Below are positions 26,432-35,016 of a DNA stretch of 64,000 bases, piece after piece; within the stretch, counting starts at the first letter, position 1, and each line of letters begins with the position of its first letter. A program made the translations under genes and the position numbers. The DNA is from Microvirga makkahensis (lineage in GTDB: Bacteria; Pseudomonadota; Alphaproteobacteria; Rhizobiales; Beijerinckiaceae). The stretch covers positions 1-64,000 of the forward strand of contig NZ_WURB01000015.1 of NCBI RefSeq assembly GCF_009830105.1, given 5' to 3'. The notes under the pieces are model-generated. The model saw nothing but the letters and a program-made list of their open reading frames with translations, was not told where the DNA came from and ran no database searches.

Positions 26432-27129
26432 TGCGGGCAGCAATCTACTTCACTCCGTCCAAGAACGATCCGCTGACCTTACGAGCAGCCGAGTGGCTCG
26501 GGCGCGACGCATTCGACGATCGCATCGTGCGTGATCCCGATCCAAAGATAGATGTGCTCGTATCCGAGCCAGTTCGCTACGGGTTTCATGCCACACTTAA
26601 GGCACCATTTCGGCTCGCCGATGGCACGACGCTCAACGATCTGGATCGTGAACTGGCCGCTTTCGCGCAAAGGACTCAGGCTGTCGCTCTCGGAACGCTC
26701 GCAGTCACACGTCTGGACAGCTTTTTCGCGCTCACGGTTCAGACTGCGCATCCGCGATTGCTGCAATTCGAGGAGGCAATTCGGATTACCTTTGAACCAT
26801 TCCGTGCTCCACTGACCGAGCAGGAGGCGGCTCGGCGCAATCCACAAAATCTGTCGGAGCGCCAGAAAGCGAACCTGTCGCGCTGGGGCTATCCGTATGT
26901 GGGTCAGGACTTTCGCTTTCACATGACGCTGACTAACTCGATTGTTGACGAGGATGAGGCAGCCCAGGTCGCGAAGAGGCTGCATTCCCAGTTCAACCCC
27001 ATTCTTGAGACCCCTGTTGTCATTGATGCGCTCGCATTGTTCGTCGAGTTGGAACCGCGCGCACCCTTCTATGTTCATTCGCGCCATCCGCTTCAAAGCG
27101 GCATGCCATCCCAAGGCCTAGAGCCATGA
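26431..27129 (+). CDS. DUF1045 phosphonate-operon protein, 2H phosphoesterase-like
   Basis: 232 residues. Two HxT motifs are visible, HATL (His53, Thr55) and HMTL (His164, Thr166), about 110 residues apart. This is the hallmark of 2H phosphoesterases, which act on cyclic nucleotide or sugar phosphates. DUF1045 proteins are specific to phn operons. No phnP (cyclic ribose phosphate phosphodiesterase) is present in this operon. A role in opening the ribose 1,2-cyclic phosphate made by PhnJ is therefore plausible but unproven. It overlaps phnE and phnM, showing tight coupling. Confidence 0.87.
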   Translation: MRAAIYFTPSKNDPLTLRAAEWLGRDAFDDRIVRDPDPKIDVLVSEPVRYGFHATLKAPFRLADGTTLNDLDRELAAFAQRTQAVALGTLAVTRLDSFFALTVQTAHPRLLQFEEAIRITFEPFRAPLTEQEAARRNPQNLSERQKANLSRWGYPYVGQDFRFHMTLTNSIVDEDEAAQVAKRLHSQFNPILETPVVIDALALFVELEPRAPFYVHSRHPLQSGMPSQGLEP

Positions 27130-28265
27130 CCCCAGAACTCGTATTCACCAATGCACGCATCGTACTTGCCGACGAGATCGTTGAAGGCACCCTTAAGATC
27201 CAAGACGGCAATATTGCCGATATCTCGAGCGGAAACTCGAGGACCGGCGAGGACTGTGCTGGAGATGTGTTGATCCCAGGCTGCGTCGAGCTGCACACTG
27301 ATCACCTTGAGACCCATCTGCAGCCACGCCCAAAGGTTCGCTGGAACATGGACGCGGCACTCCAGGCGCATGACGCGCAAATCGCAACGTCAGGTATAAC
27401 GACGGTTTTTGACGCGCTTCGGGTTGGCTTGGAGGGCGACACCGAGTTCGGCTCGCAGGAGATGTCGGCCATGGCAGACGCCATCGCGTCGGCGAGTACC
27501 GATGGGCGCCTGCGTGCAGAGCACTTCATCCACCTGCGTTGTGAGGTTTCTGTGTCTGACGTGGTGGAACATTTCGACGAGCTTCGAGGGAACGAACGGG
27601 TTCGTCTGGCCTCGCTGATGGATCACGCACCCGGTCAGAGGCAGTTTGTCAGCCTGGAAGCCTATCGCATCTATTATCAGGGCAAGAAGAAGCTCAGCGA
27701 TATCGAGTTCGCCGCCTATAGTGAGCGACGTATTGCGGAATCGGCTGCAAATTCCCAGCGCAACCGCCGACTTCTTGCCGATCGCTGCCGCACGAGCGGT
27801 ATTTCGATAGCGTCGCATGACGATGCGACGCGCGAGCATGTGGAAGAGAGCGTTTCGCTTGGAGTTGCCCTGGCAGAATTCCCGACCACGGTCGAGGCTG
27901 CAACGTTGTCACGAGATGCAGGCTTGCATGTACTCATGGGCGCGCCCAATGTCGTGCGCGGTGGCTCTCACTCGGGCAATGTTTCGGCCATTGATCTGCT
28001 GCATGCCGGGGCACTTGATATCCTGTCCTCGGATTATGTGCCGTTCAGTCTCGTCCAAGCGGCGTTTCTTCTCGCCGATCGAGCCGACATCGACTTGCCC
28101 CGCGCGATAAGCCTGATTTCAGCCAATCCGGCCGATGCCGCGGGCCTGACTGACCGCGGCCGTATCGAAATTGGGAGGCGTGCCGATTTGGTGCGAGTCC
28201 AAGCCACCAGCGGTCGGCCACCCCGTGTTTGCTCGGTCTGGCGGGAAGGGTTTCGCGTTGCATAA
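27126..28265 (+). CDS. phnM: Alpha-D-ribose 1-methylphosphonate 5-triphosphate diphosphatase
   Basis: 379 residues of the amidohydrolase superfamily. The metal site reads CVELHTDHLETHLQPRP, and later motifs include ASHDDATREHVEES and LDILSSDYVPFSL (terminal metal-binding Asp). PhnM removes pyrophosphate from the 5-triphosphate made by PhnGHIL before PhnJ acts. The start overlaps DUF1045 by 4 bases and the end overlaps phnN. Confidence 0.95.
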   Translation: MTPELVFTNARIVLADEIVEGTLKIQDGNIADISSGNSRTGEDCAGDVLIPGCVELHTDHLETHLQPRPKVRWNMDAALQAHDAQIATSGITTVFDALRVGLEGDTEFGSQEMSAMADAIASASTDGRLRAEHFIHLRCEVSVSDVVEHFDELRGNERVRLASLMDHAPGQRQFVSLEAYRIYYQGKKKLSDIEFAAYSERRIAESAANSQRNRRLLADRCRTSGISIASHDDATREHVEESVSLGVALAEFPTTVEAATLSRDAGLHVLMGAPNVVRGGSHSGNVSAIDLLHAGALDILSSDYVPFSLVQAAFLLADRADIDLPRAISLISANPADAAGLTDRGRIEIGRRADLVRVQATSGRPPRVCSVWREGFRVA

Positions 28266-28818
28266 GGGAGCGCTCGTTGCGATCGTCGGCCCCAGTGGGG
28301 CAGGCAAGGATTCGGTTATCGGGGCCGCTGCGCAAGCGGTGCGCGATCAGCCTGACATCGTTTTCGTGCGCCGAGTCATTACCCGTTTGTCAGACGGCGT
28401 CACCGAAGATCATGATACGATGACTCCGGAAGCGTTTGAAGCAGGACGTGCTGCCGGCATGTTCTGTTTGAGTTGGGGGGCACACGGTCTCTTCTATGGT
28501 CTTCCTCAGTCAGCACTTGATGCAGTTAATCGAGGCAAGATAGTCGTGGCTAATGTTTCCCGCGCTGTTCTTACCGATGCGGTGAGAACCTTCGGCCGGG
28601 TTGCTGTCGTCGAGATCACGGCGGCCCCGGAGATCCTGCTCGAGAGAATCATGGCTCGCGGTCGAGAGAATGCAGAAGAAGCAAGAAGGCGCATCGCGCG
28701 ATCGGTGAATTTCCAACTACCACATGCCGCATGCAGTTACGTGCGGATCGACAACTCCGGCCCAATCGATATTGCAAAGGATCAATTGATCAAGATACTG
28801 AGCTCATCATCAGTCTGA
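28258..28818 (+). CDS. phnN: Ribose 1,5-bisphosphate phosphokinase
   Basis: 186 residues from TTG 28258. The P-loop GPSGAGKDS lies at residues 11-19, as in guanylate-kinase-like PhnN, which makes PRPP from ribose 1,5-bisphosphate and ATP. The TTG is preferred because GGAAGGG stands 7-13 nt upstream and because it places the P-loop at the usual distance. An ATG at 28171 would add 29 residues overlapping phnM with no homology. It is the last gene of the operon; downstream sequence is IS debris with no clear terminator. Confidence 0.88.
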   Translation: MHKGALVAIVGPSGAGKDSVIGAAAQAVRDQPDIVFVRRVITRLSDGVTEDHDTMTPEAFEAGRAAGMFCLSWGAHGLFYGLPQSALDAVNRGKIVVANVSRAVLTDAVRTFGRVAVVEITAAPEILLERIMARGRENAEEARRRIARSVNFQLPHAACSYVRIDNSGPIDIAKDQLIKILSSSSV

Positions 28819-28939
28819 TGCTGTGCGTCCATTTTTCGAAGTGCAGAGTATTCGGGGAGCATCGTCAACTTAACTGACTGGGTCGGGACCGGCCGCCCTG
28901 GACGGTCGGATCAGGGTTCAGCCGCAGCACCTGTGATGT

Positions 28940-29480
28940 TCGCCCAGGTTATGAGAGCACCGGCTCGCGCCGTTCGATAATCAGCAGGTTGGTGTTCGCG
29001 GGGCGGCGGAAAGGGTCTGCGACATGATCATGAACCAAGAGGAAACGTTGCGCCTGCCCTGCTGATTTGATGCGCTCCCGTCGTCGAGTTGGCTGATGGC
29101 TGTTTTCCGCTCTGTTGTTCAAGGCCCGATGCTGCCGATGCTCAAGGCCGGGCATCACAGCCCTCTTTGCACCGGCATAGCTGGCCAGTTTATCCGTTAT
29201 CATCACGCGAGGGGCGATGCCCTGCTTCTTGAGCAGCTTGCGCATCAGTCGCTTGGTGGCTTTGGCATTGCGCCGGCTCTGGACCAAGATGTCGAGCACG
29301 GTCCCGTGTTGGTCCACGGCGCGTCAGAGCCAGAGCTTCCGGCCCCCGATGCTGATGACGACCTTGAGAAACGTGGCCCTGCCGATCAGCGGGGTCACAT
29401 TGGCTTTAACCTGTGCGTTGTTGAAAGGCTCCCAGTCGTCGAATTCGACGGCCCAACATGATATTGGCATTCGGGAACGT
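28940..29480 (-). pseudogene. IS6-family transposase, decayed
   Basis: The minus strand encodes ISIGGRKLWL, then a stop codon where Trp is expected, then RAVDQHGTVLDILVQSRRN, KATKRLMRKLLKKQG and NNRAENSHQPTRRRE, ending near the FRRPANTN region. This is the DDE core and C terminus of an IS6-type transposase (normal form LWRAVDQHG). The N-terminal part is frameshifted and incomplete. It interrupts an MBL-fold gene lying beside it. Confidence 0.8.
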
Positions 29481-29516
29481 AGGCGCGTCACCTCGTCTGA
29501 GACCACCAATGTGATC

Positions 29517-29815
29517 CTAACGGAGGCGGGTCAGCACTACAAGAGCAACCACCTGCTTCGCTTTCAATCCTGCCGCTTCCAGCGCTGGGATCAGGCCGTC
29601 AGCCGAGATGCCGGTGTCGAACAGGATAACTTCTGTGCCCGCATTGGCCACGACCGGAGCCAAGGCGCTGAAGCTCTTGGTTGCAACAGAATCCCGCGAC
29701 GCGCATACCAACCCAACACACTGCCTTATGCTCTCCAAGACCGGTCGTTTAGGTGCAAACCCATTCACGCACTTCGCATTGCTCGTTGCCGGATATGCAC
29801 GCCGTTAGGGCAAGA
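29517..29815 (-). pseudogene. MBL-fold metallohydrolase, N-terminal fragment
   Basis: The frame encodes VVANAGTEVILFDTGISADG, LIPALEAAGLKAKQV and VALVVLT, then stops exactly where the zinc motif HxHxDH should follow. This is typical of Tat-exported MBL hydrolases. It is truncated next to the IS6 remnant, and the normal N terminus is not continuous. No activity is expected without the metal ligands. Confidence 0.55.
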
Positions 29816-30145
29816 TCCTCGGTGTCATTTCTGGTCTTTGCAGACACCGCTCCCCACCGGGCAGCCCCAGGAGACCGGCTCTTTCCCACTGCAAGGGCAC
29901 CACAGTGATCATATGGGGAGCCTGTGGCGTCGTTGTCATCCCAATGACGGTCGTTATGAAGCGTAATCACGACAGCGCATTGTCGACCGCCAACCCGTTC
30001 ACAGTGCTTCAGAGCATTACTCTCCGCATCCGGCCGATCAGCGGTTCCGTTGTCTGCGTCCCGACACTTCGTATCCGAGGATTGTGACCGTCGGCGCGAG
30101 CATGAGGATGATCAGGCAAATCGCGATGTTCATGATCGCCGAGCA

Positions 30146-30655
30146 CAGGAGTGGAGGCACGCCCATCATATTGTCGAACGCCACGGCCTGTTCGCGATCA
30201 TCGCGCTCGGCGAGGGCTCGTGGGCACGCTGGCAACCCTGTCGGCCGTGACCGAGGAGCAGGGCTGGACCATGGACGCCACGCTGGTCTGTCTCGCGGGC
30301 GTCGGTCTCACCTTCGGCATGTGGTGGATCTATTACATCTTGCCATCTGCGCAGGTGCTCCATGCCCACCGCAACCGGGCCTTGGTGTGGGGTTACGGTC
30401 AGATGGTGATCGTCGCTTCGATCGTGGCAACGGGGGCCGGTCTGCACGTTGCGGCGTACGTCATCGAGCACGAGGCCCATATCGGCGCGCTCACCACGGT
30501 GCTGTGCGTCGCTATTCCGGTCGGCATCTTTCTCGGCGGGACTTATGCACTTTACACGTATCTCGTCGGCCGCTTCGATCCCTTCCACGTTTGGTTGCTG
30601 GTTGGGACGGTTGGTGTCGTCGTACTCGCGGTTGCTGCAACATTCGCCGGGACGG
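30146..30655 (+). pseudogene. Low-temperature-requirement A (LtrA) protein, C-terminal part, inverted
   Basis: The plus strand encodes RHAHHIVERHGLFAIIALGEG, then after a one-base shift VGTLATLSAVTEEQGWTMDA, LAGVGLTFGMWWIYYILPSA and RFDPFHVWLLVGTVGVVVLA. This is the membrane C-terminal half of LtrA. The N-terminal half lies next to it on the opposite strand (30660-31031). The two halves have been split by an inversion, and about 100 middle residues are missing. Between 29816 and 30145 I see no gene. Confidence 0.75.
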
Positions 30656-30659
30656 GGCC

Positions 30660-31031
30660 TGCCAGTTCGACGAACGCGAGGAGGACGGCGAATGCCAGGA
30701 CCAGCACGCCGATCATCTGGACCATCGTGACAAGACGGAAGATCCAGTCGTCCGTGTCATAGGCCCACGCGAACCAAGAGAAGTTGACCCAGGCCTAGCA
30801 GATACAGAAGCTCGCGAAGGCGAAGCCGTTCAGGGCGGTAGCGTAGTGGCCCTCCGCCAGAGCATGGGCAAGCTGGGAAGCCGCGAGCCCGAAGCTGACG
30901 ACGAACATCAGGTCGAACAGCAGTTCGAGCGGAGTCGCCCCGCGATGGGCCTCGCGCGGGTCACGCCTGGCCATCGGCCGGGCATGATGGTGAAGCGTCT
31001 CGGAGCCCGCCGGCATAGCGCTCATGAACAT
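30660..31031 (-). pseudogene. LtrA protein, N-terminal part
   Basis: From ATG 31031 (or 31019) the minus strand reads RRDPREAHRGATPLELLFDL, then MFVVSFGLAASQLAHALAEG, then a TAG stop where Trp is expected in the ICWAW motif. It continues in frame as AWVNFSWFAWAYDTDDWIFR, LVTMVQMIGVLVLAF and LLAFVELAG. Homology stops at about 30660, where the inverted C-terminal half begins. Besides the inversion it thus carries a nonsense mutation. It diverges from an AraC gene. Confidence 0.78.
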
Positions 31032-31097
31032 CCTTCAGACGGATACGAGAGACGGTGTGCAGTGTTCGCCTCGCCACGCTTGTTCGCAAGCGGTGCG

Positions 31098-31130
31098 AGT
31101 GCTGCGTTTTGTATGAAAGTGCCCGCTTCG
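31098..31130 (+). promoter_or_regulatory. Direct-repeat operator-like site upstream of the first AraC gene
   Basis: AGTGCTGCGTTTTG (31098-31111) is followed exactly 20 bp later by AGTGCCCGCTTCG. The first repeat and its surroundings (GAGTGCTGCGTTTTGTA) are identical to the site at 38964-38980 before the second AraC paralogue. Two half-sites in direct orientation at two helical turns are typical of AraC-family operators. It lies between the AraC gene and the divergent ltrA remnant. Confidence 0.6.
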
Positions 31131-31208
31131 CCTAGTCTGCCAGTGTCACAATCTTGCTGTAAAGGCGCGCTTCCATTCAGTCGCCGAATCGATTCCGAGG
31201 AACGGGAC

Positions 31209-32111
31209 GTGGCTGACGTATCCGGACGACGCCTGGGCAAGTTCGCGGGGCTCGATCAGCCCCCCACCCTCATTGCCCGCGCCCTGCCGCTGGCGGAACT
31301 CATGGCCGCTCGCGTCCGCTGGAGAGATTCGGGGTCCGGTACGCCAAGCCGGCTCGATTGCAACAACGGCTATCTGGTGTGCTTGCAGCGGCGTGATCTG
31401 CCTGCCGGCCCTTACTGGATCGATGGCCGGCCCACGCCCCGGATGCCGATCAGCAGTGGCCAGTTCCTGTTGCTCGACCTCAACGAGGAGCACGCATCCC
31501 TGAACTATGCCTCCGTCGACTGCGTCTCCATCTACTGCTCGCGAGATGCGTTGAATCGGTTCCAGGAAGAGCATGAGTTGCCTCCGATCGGACAGCTTCG
31601 ATCCGCGCGAGGCATCGCATTCGAGGACGATGTCATCCGTAATCTGGGAGAGTGCCTAGTGCCGGCCTTCGAGTGGCCCGAGACCGCGAACCAGCTCTTC
31701 GTCGATCATGTCGCGCTGGCCCTGCTCGCACATCTTACCGGGCTCTACGGCGAGCAGCCTGCCGTCCTGCGGCCATTCAGGGGAGGATTGTCGCCCTGGC
31801 AGGAGCGCCGGGCCAAGGACATCCTGCTGACCCATATCGATGGAAAGGTCGGCCTCGTCGAACTTGCACGGGAGTGCGGCCTCTCCCGCAGCCACTTCGC
31901 ACGGGCGTTCCGGACGGCGACGGGACTGCCGCCGCACAAGTGGCTCCTGGCGCGGCGCATCGAACTTGCGCAGGAACTGCTCCGGAACCCGAAGCTGTCC
32001 CTTAAGGAGATCGCAATCCGCTGCGGCTTCACCGACCAGAGTCACTTCACCCGCGTATTCTCGAGGCTCATGCACGCATCGCCCGGCGACTGGCGACGCC
32101 TTCGCTTGTAG
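31209..32111 (+). CDS. AraC-family transcriptional regulator (paralogue 1)
   Basis: 300 residues from GTG 31209. The N-terminal ligand domain includes NGYLVCLQRRDLPAGPYWID and QFLLLDLNEEHASL. The C-terminal double HTH has VELARECGLSRSHFARAFRT and LKEIAIRCGFTDQSHFTRVF. The start is set by alignment with the paralogue at 39062 (both then read G-R-LGK near residue 7) and by GAGGAACGG upstream; the frame itself is open much further left. It diverges from ltrA, as paralogue 2 diverges from the aldehyde oxidoreductase operon. Both share the upstream direct repeat, so each may autoregulate or cross-regulate. Confidence 0.88.
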   Translation: MADVSGRRLGKFAGLDQPPTLIARALPLAELMAARVRWRDSGSGTPSRLDCNNGYLVCLQRRDLPAGPYWIDGRPTPRMPISSGQFLLLDLNEEHASLNYASVDCVSIYCSRDALNRFQEEHELPPIGQLRSARGIAFEDDVIRNLGECLVPAFEWPETANQLFVDHVALALLAHLTGLYGEQPAVLRPFRGGLSPWQERRAKDILLTHIDGKVGLVELARECGLSRSHFARAFRTATGLPPHKWLLARRIELAQELLRNPKLSLKEIAIRCGFTDQSHFTRVFSRLMHASPGDWRRLRL

Positions 32112-32178
32112 TACGGGCAAATGAAGGACGTATCCCGTCGAAGGCCTACTGCCCGCTGAGTCCTGTCAAGCACCGAAC

Positions 32179-33069
32179 TCATTCGGGTGTGCCTCCGAAG
32201 CGCTCGACAAGGGTGTCGATCAGGACCCGGACCTTGCCCGGGACATGGGAGCCCGGCGGCCGCACGACGTGGATACCGTATTCGGGCCTCGGATGATCCG
32301 GCAGGAGGGGTTCGAGGGCGCCGCTCGCAATGGCGTCGGAGACCAGGAACGATGGAAGGTCGGCGATCCCCAGCCCTGCGATTGCCCATTGAAGAATGGC
32401 TTCCCCGCTGTCCGACCTCAGGCGGCCCTCGGGCCGGATCGACACCCGGCGCCTGCCGGTCTCGAACTGCCACTCCGGAACGAGGCTACCCGTGTAGATC
32501 AGGCATTCGTGCGCAGTGAGATCCCGCGGCGTGCTTGGTCGCCCGTGACGGGACAGGTAGTCGGGACTTGCGACCAGTACCGCATGGACAGGCGCGATCC
32601 GGCGAACGACGAGGCTGGAGTCGCTGAGGGAGCCGATCCGGATCGCGGCGTCGAATCGCTCCCCGAGCAGGTCCACAACCCGGTCGGTGTACGAAACGTC
32701 CAGCTCGAGAGCGGGATGGAGCCGCGCCAGATCCCCCAGGACCGGCACCAAGTGCCGCACGCCGAACACCAACGGGGCGGAGAGGCGAAGGCGCCCGCGC
32801 ACCGACCGCCCTTGCTGCGCGACGGCGTCGCGCGCTTCCTCGATCTCACTCAGGATCCGATCACATCGCGCCTTGAACTCGGCACCGGCCTCCGTCGGAC
32901 TGATGCCGCGCGTGGTTCGGGTGAGCAGGCGCGTGCCGAGCTCCGCCTCCAGGCGGGTGATCCGCCGGCTGACGATCGACTTGGAGACCCCCAGGCGGGC
33001 CGCGGCACGGTTGAGGCCGCCACTGTCGACGACCTCCACGAAGCTCCTCAGGTCTTCCAGCTCGGTCAA
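32179..33069 (-). CDS. LysR-family transcriptional regulator
   Basis: 296 residues. The winged HTH (1-60) reads LRSFVEVVDSGGLNRAAARL, GVSKSIVSRRITRLEAELG and RLLTRTTRGISPTEAG. The C-terminal part is a LysR substrate-binding domain of the CrgA/DsdC-like type (LSAPLVFGVRHLVPVLG). It is divergent from the azoreductase gene with 115 bp between, the standard arrangement for a LysR activator or repressor of that gene. Confidence 0.92.
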   Translation of the reverse strand: MTELEDLRSFVEVVDSGGLNRAAARLGVSKSIVSRRITRLEAELGTRLLTRTTRGISPTEAGAEFKARCDRILSEIEEARDAVAQQGRSVRGRLRLSAPLVFGVRHLVPVLGDLARLHPALELDVSYTDRVVDLLGERFDAAIRIGSLSDSSLVVRRIAPVHAVLVASPDYLSRHGRPSTPRDLTAHECLIYTGSLVPEWQFETGRRRVSIRPEGRLRSDSGEAILQWAIAGLGIADLPSFLVSDAIASGALEPLLPDHPRPEYGIHVVRPPGSHVPGKVRVLIDTLVERFGGTPE

Positions 33070-33184
33070 GGCGGTGTTCCTTCCCAGGCAACAGCATGGT
33101 GCGGAATATGCGTCTTATGCAGCATGTCATGAACCACTAAATCGGACGCACCGCAATGACCAAAACCCCTGGAGGGATTGTCGT

Positions 33185-33814
33185 ATGTCCACAGCTCTCG
33201 TGATCACCAGCAGCGCGCTCGGCGAGGCCTCCGTGTCCAGCCAACTCGTCGAGGAAACCGTCGCCCGCCTGCGCTCCCACGATCCTGCCCTGCGGGTCAT
33301 CGCCCGGGATCTCGGACGCGATCCCGTTCCGCACCTGACCACCGACTCGGCCACGGCGCTGCGCGGCGGGGAGCCCGGCAACGAGGCCCAGGCAGCCGCC
33401 CGTACCCTGTCGGACGGGCTGATCGCCGAGCTCAAGTCCGCCGATACGATCGTCATCGGAGCGCCCATGTACAACTTCGGCATGCCATCGACCCTGAAAG
33501 CCTGGTTCGATTACGTGCTGCGGGCCGGCATCACCTTCAGCTACAACGAGAGTGGCCCCGAGGGCCTTCTCAAAGGCAAGCGCGCCCTTGTCATCGAAAG
33601 CCGCGGCGGCCTCTACAGCGAGGGAACCGCGCAGGCAATGGATTCGCAGGAGCCCCATCTTCGCAATCTTCTCGGCTTCATGGGCATCACCGACGTGACC
33701 TTCCTCCGGGCGGAGAAGCTGGCTTTCGGACCGGAAGCCCGCGATCGGGCCATCGCGACCGTACGCCGGCAGATTGCGGAAACGGTCGGTGAGGCCTGCC
33801 GCAAGGCGGCCTAG
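33185..33814 (+). CDS. azoR: FMN-dependent NADH-azoreductase/quinone reductase
   Basis: 209 residues. The flavodoxin-like fold has the FMN phosphate loop near TSSALGEASVSSQL, and the AzoR landmarks APMYNFGMPSTLKAWFDYVL and ESRGGLYSEG. These enzymes reduce azo dyes and quinones using NADH, and protect against thiol and electrophile stress. The ATG has GGAGGG 8 nt before it. It is probably controlled by the divergent LysR gene. The tandem of LysR and azoreductase sits between the two AraC paralogues. Confidence 0.92.
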   Translation: MSTALVITSSALGEASVSSQLVEETVARLRSHDPALRVIARDLGRDPVPHLTTDSATALRGGEPGNEAQAAARTLSDGLIAELKSADTIVIGAPMYNFGMPSTLKAWFDYVLRAGITFSYNESGPEGLLKGKRALVIESRGGLYSEGTAQAMDSQEPHLRNLLGFMGITDVTFLRAEKLAFGPEARDRAIATVRRQIAETVGEACRKAA

Positions 33815-34311
33815 CCGCCGTTCGGCTCCGAAGTGAGATACGGTCATACTCCGTCGCTCGAAGACCCAGACGTATTCCCTTCCCGATGACACCGCTAGGC
33901 GACCAGCAGACACTCATGGCTGATCCGGGATGTCGCCAAGGGACGAAGCTGCCCTTCTGACGGGGTCTTCGATAATCCTTCACACCGGCGCGTCCGCCGC
34001 TTTCCACGCGGGATCGCGCCCGACCTGGATCGAGCATGCATCCCGGGCGGACAACCTCGGCCGTAGGGGCAGAACACGAGACCGCCCCTGGGGGCATGCT
34101 CAGCAGCACGGCCTTGTCCGGTGCCCTCAACCGCACGGAGCCGTGCTGCCATTTCGAGGTGCCGAGTGCATCGACGGGACACCCCCGATGAGCAACGTAG
34201 CAATCGATCACGCTCTCGCGGACGGGCAGGATGAGGCAGCCAGGGCGTACGAGTCGGGCATCAGAGGCTCCAACGTGAGCGGAAGGGCCGCATCCGGCAC
34301 CCGGCACCGGG
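33815..34311. other. About 500 bp without a supported gene
   Basis: Short open frames occur on both strands, but none has a recognisable domain, a good ribosome site or consistent coding character. It lies between the azoreductase and the dead response regulator and probably represents decayed sequence. Confidence 0.5.
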
Positions 34312-34655
34312 CGCGGATGCATCCTGATCGTCGAGACCGACGAGGGGCTTGCGGACAGCCTCGCTCAGGCGCTCCGCCGAGCCGGACACGACGTGCTGAC
34401 CGCCACCGCAGGCGAACAGGCGTTTCGCCTTCTGCGCGACTGGCAGCACCTGACCGGCTGGCTCTACACCCGAGCTGCCCTGCCTGGCCTGATTGACGGC
34501 TGCGCCTGGCTGACCAGCATCGTGACAACCATCCGGACCGGCCTGCGATCATCGGCGTGCGCGAGGCCCGGTTCTCGGCGCGGGACGACATCGTTCTGAG
34601 GGAGCCGGACGCGGCGGACATCCTTTCTGCCCTTCGCTCGGTCACCGGATCGGCG
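34312..34655 (+). pseudogene. Response-regulator receiver-domain protein, frameshifted
   Basis: One frame reads CILIVETDEGLADSLAQALR, then RAGHDVLTATAGEQAFRLLR and TRAALPGLIDG. A single-base deletion near 34500 shifts it to LADQHRDNHPDRPAIIGVRE, then ARFSARDDIVLREPD and ILSALRSVTG. Together they resemble a stand-alone receiver domain (IVE-D-D at the start, central Asp region degraded to RAALPG). There is no clear start codon. It would not make a functional protein. Confidence 0.55.
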
Positions 34656-35016
34656 CGGACCCGGACCCTGGCAGATCCGGCCGGCAACGCTCTCCGAAGC
34701 CTCACCGTAGAGGAAGCCGGCAGCTCCAGCGGGAACCCGGAAACGGGTTCCGAAACCGCCAGGCCTTGCCATGGCAAAGGGACAAACGGCGGCTCGCTTG
34801 TCCGTCACGCCCATCAACGCCCCGATCGGGCGGGACGACGAACCGCAGGACATCGAGCGGGGTAGCGGCGTCGGCAGCCGCCAGTAGTCCGGGGAGTCCG
34901 TCGGGCTGGTCATCGACCCAGATGGCAGGAGCGCAGTGCAGCATCGTTCATCCCAATCCCATGAGCAGGTCGGCTGTACCCTAGACCCATCGACCACCCA
35001 CCGCGGCGGTCCCGCC
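34656..35016. other. 360 bp without a supported gene
   Basis: The minus strand has a short open stretch (APAIWVDDQPDGLPGLLAAA and following) that looks weakly coding but matches nothing I recognise and lacks a start context. It follows the aldehyde oxidoreductase operon and may contain its 3' end signals; no clear hairpin with a T-run was seen. Confidence 0.4.

Noticed and set aside
30084..31208. A long N-terminal extension of the first AraC protein
   Set aside because: The extension translates out-of-frame ltrA sequence. Alignment with the paralogue and the GAGG ribosome site put the start at GTG 31209.
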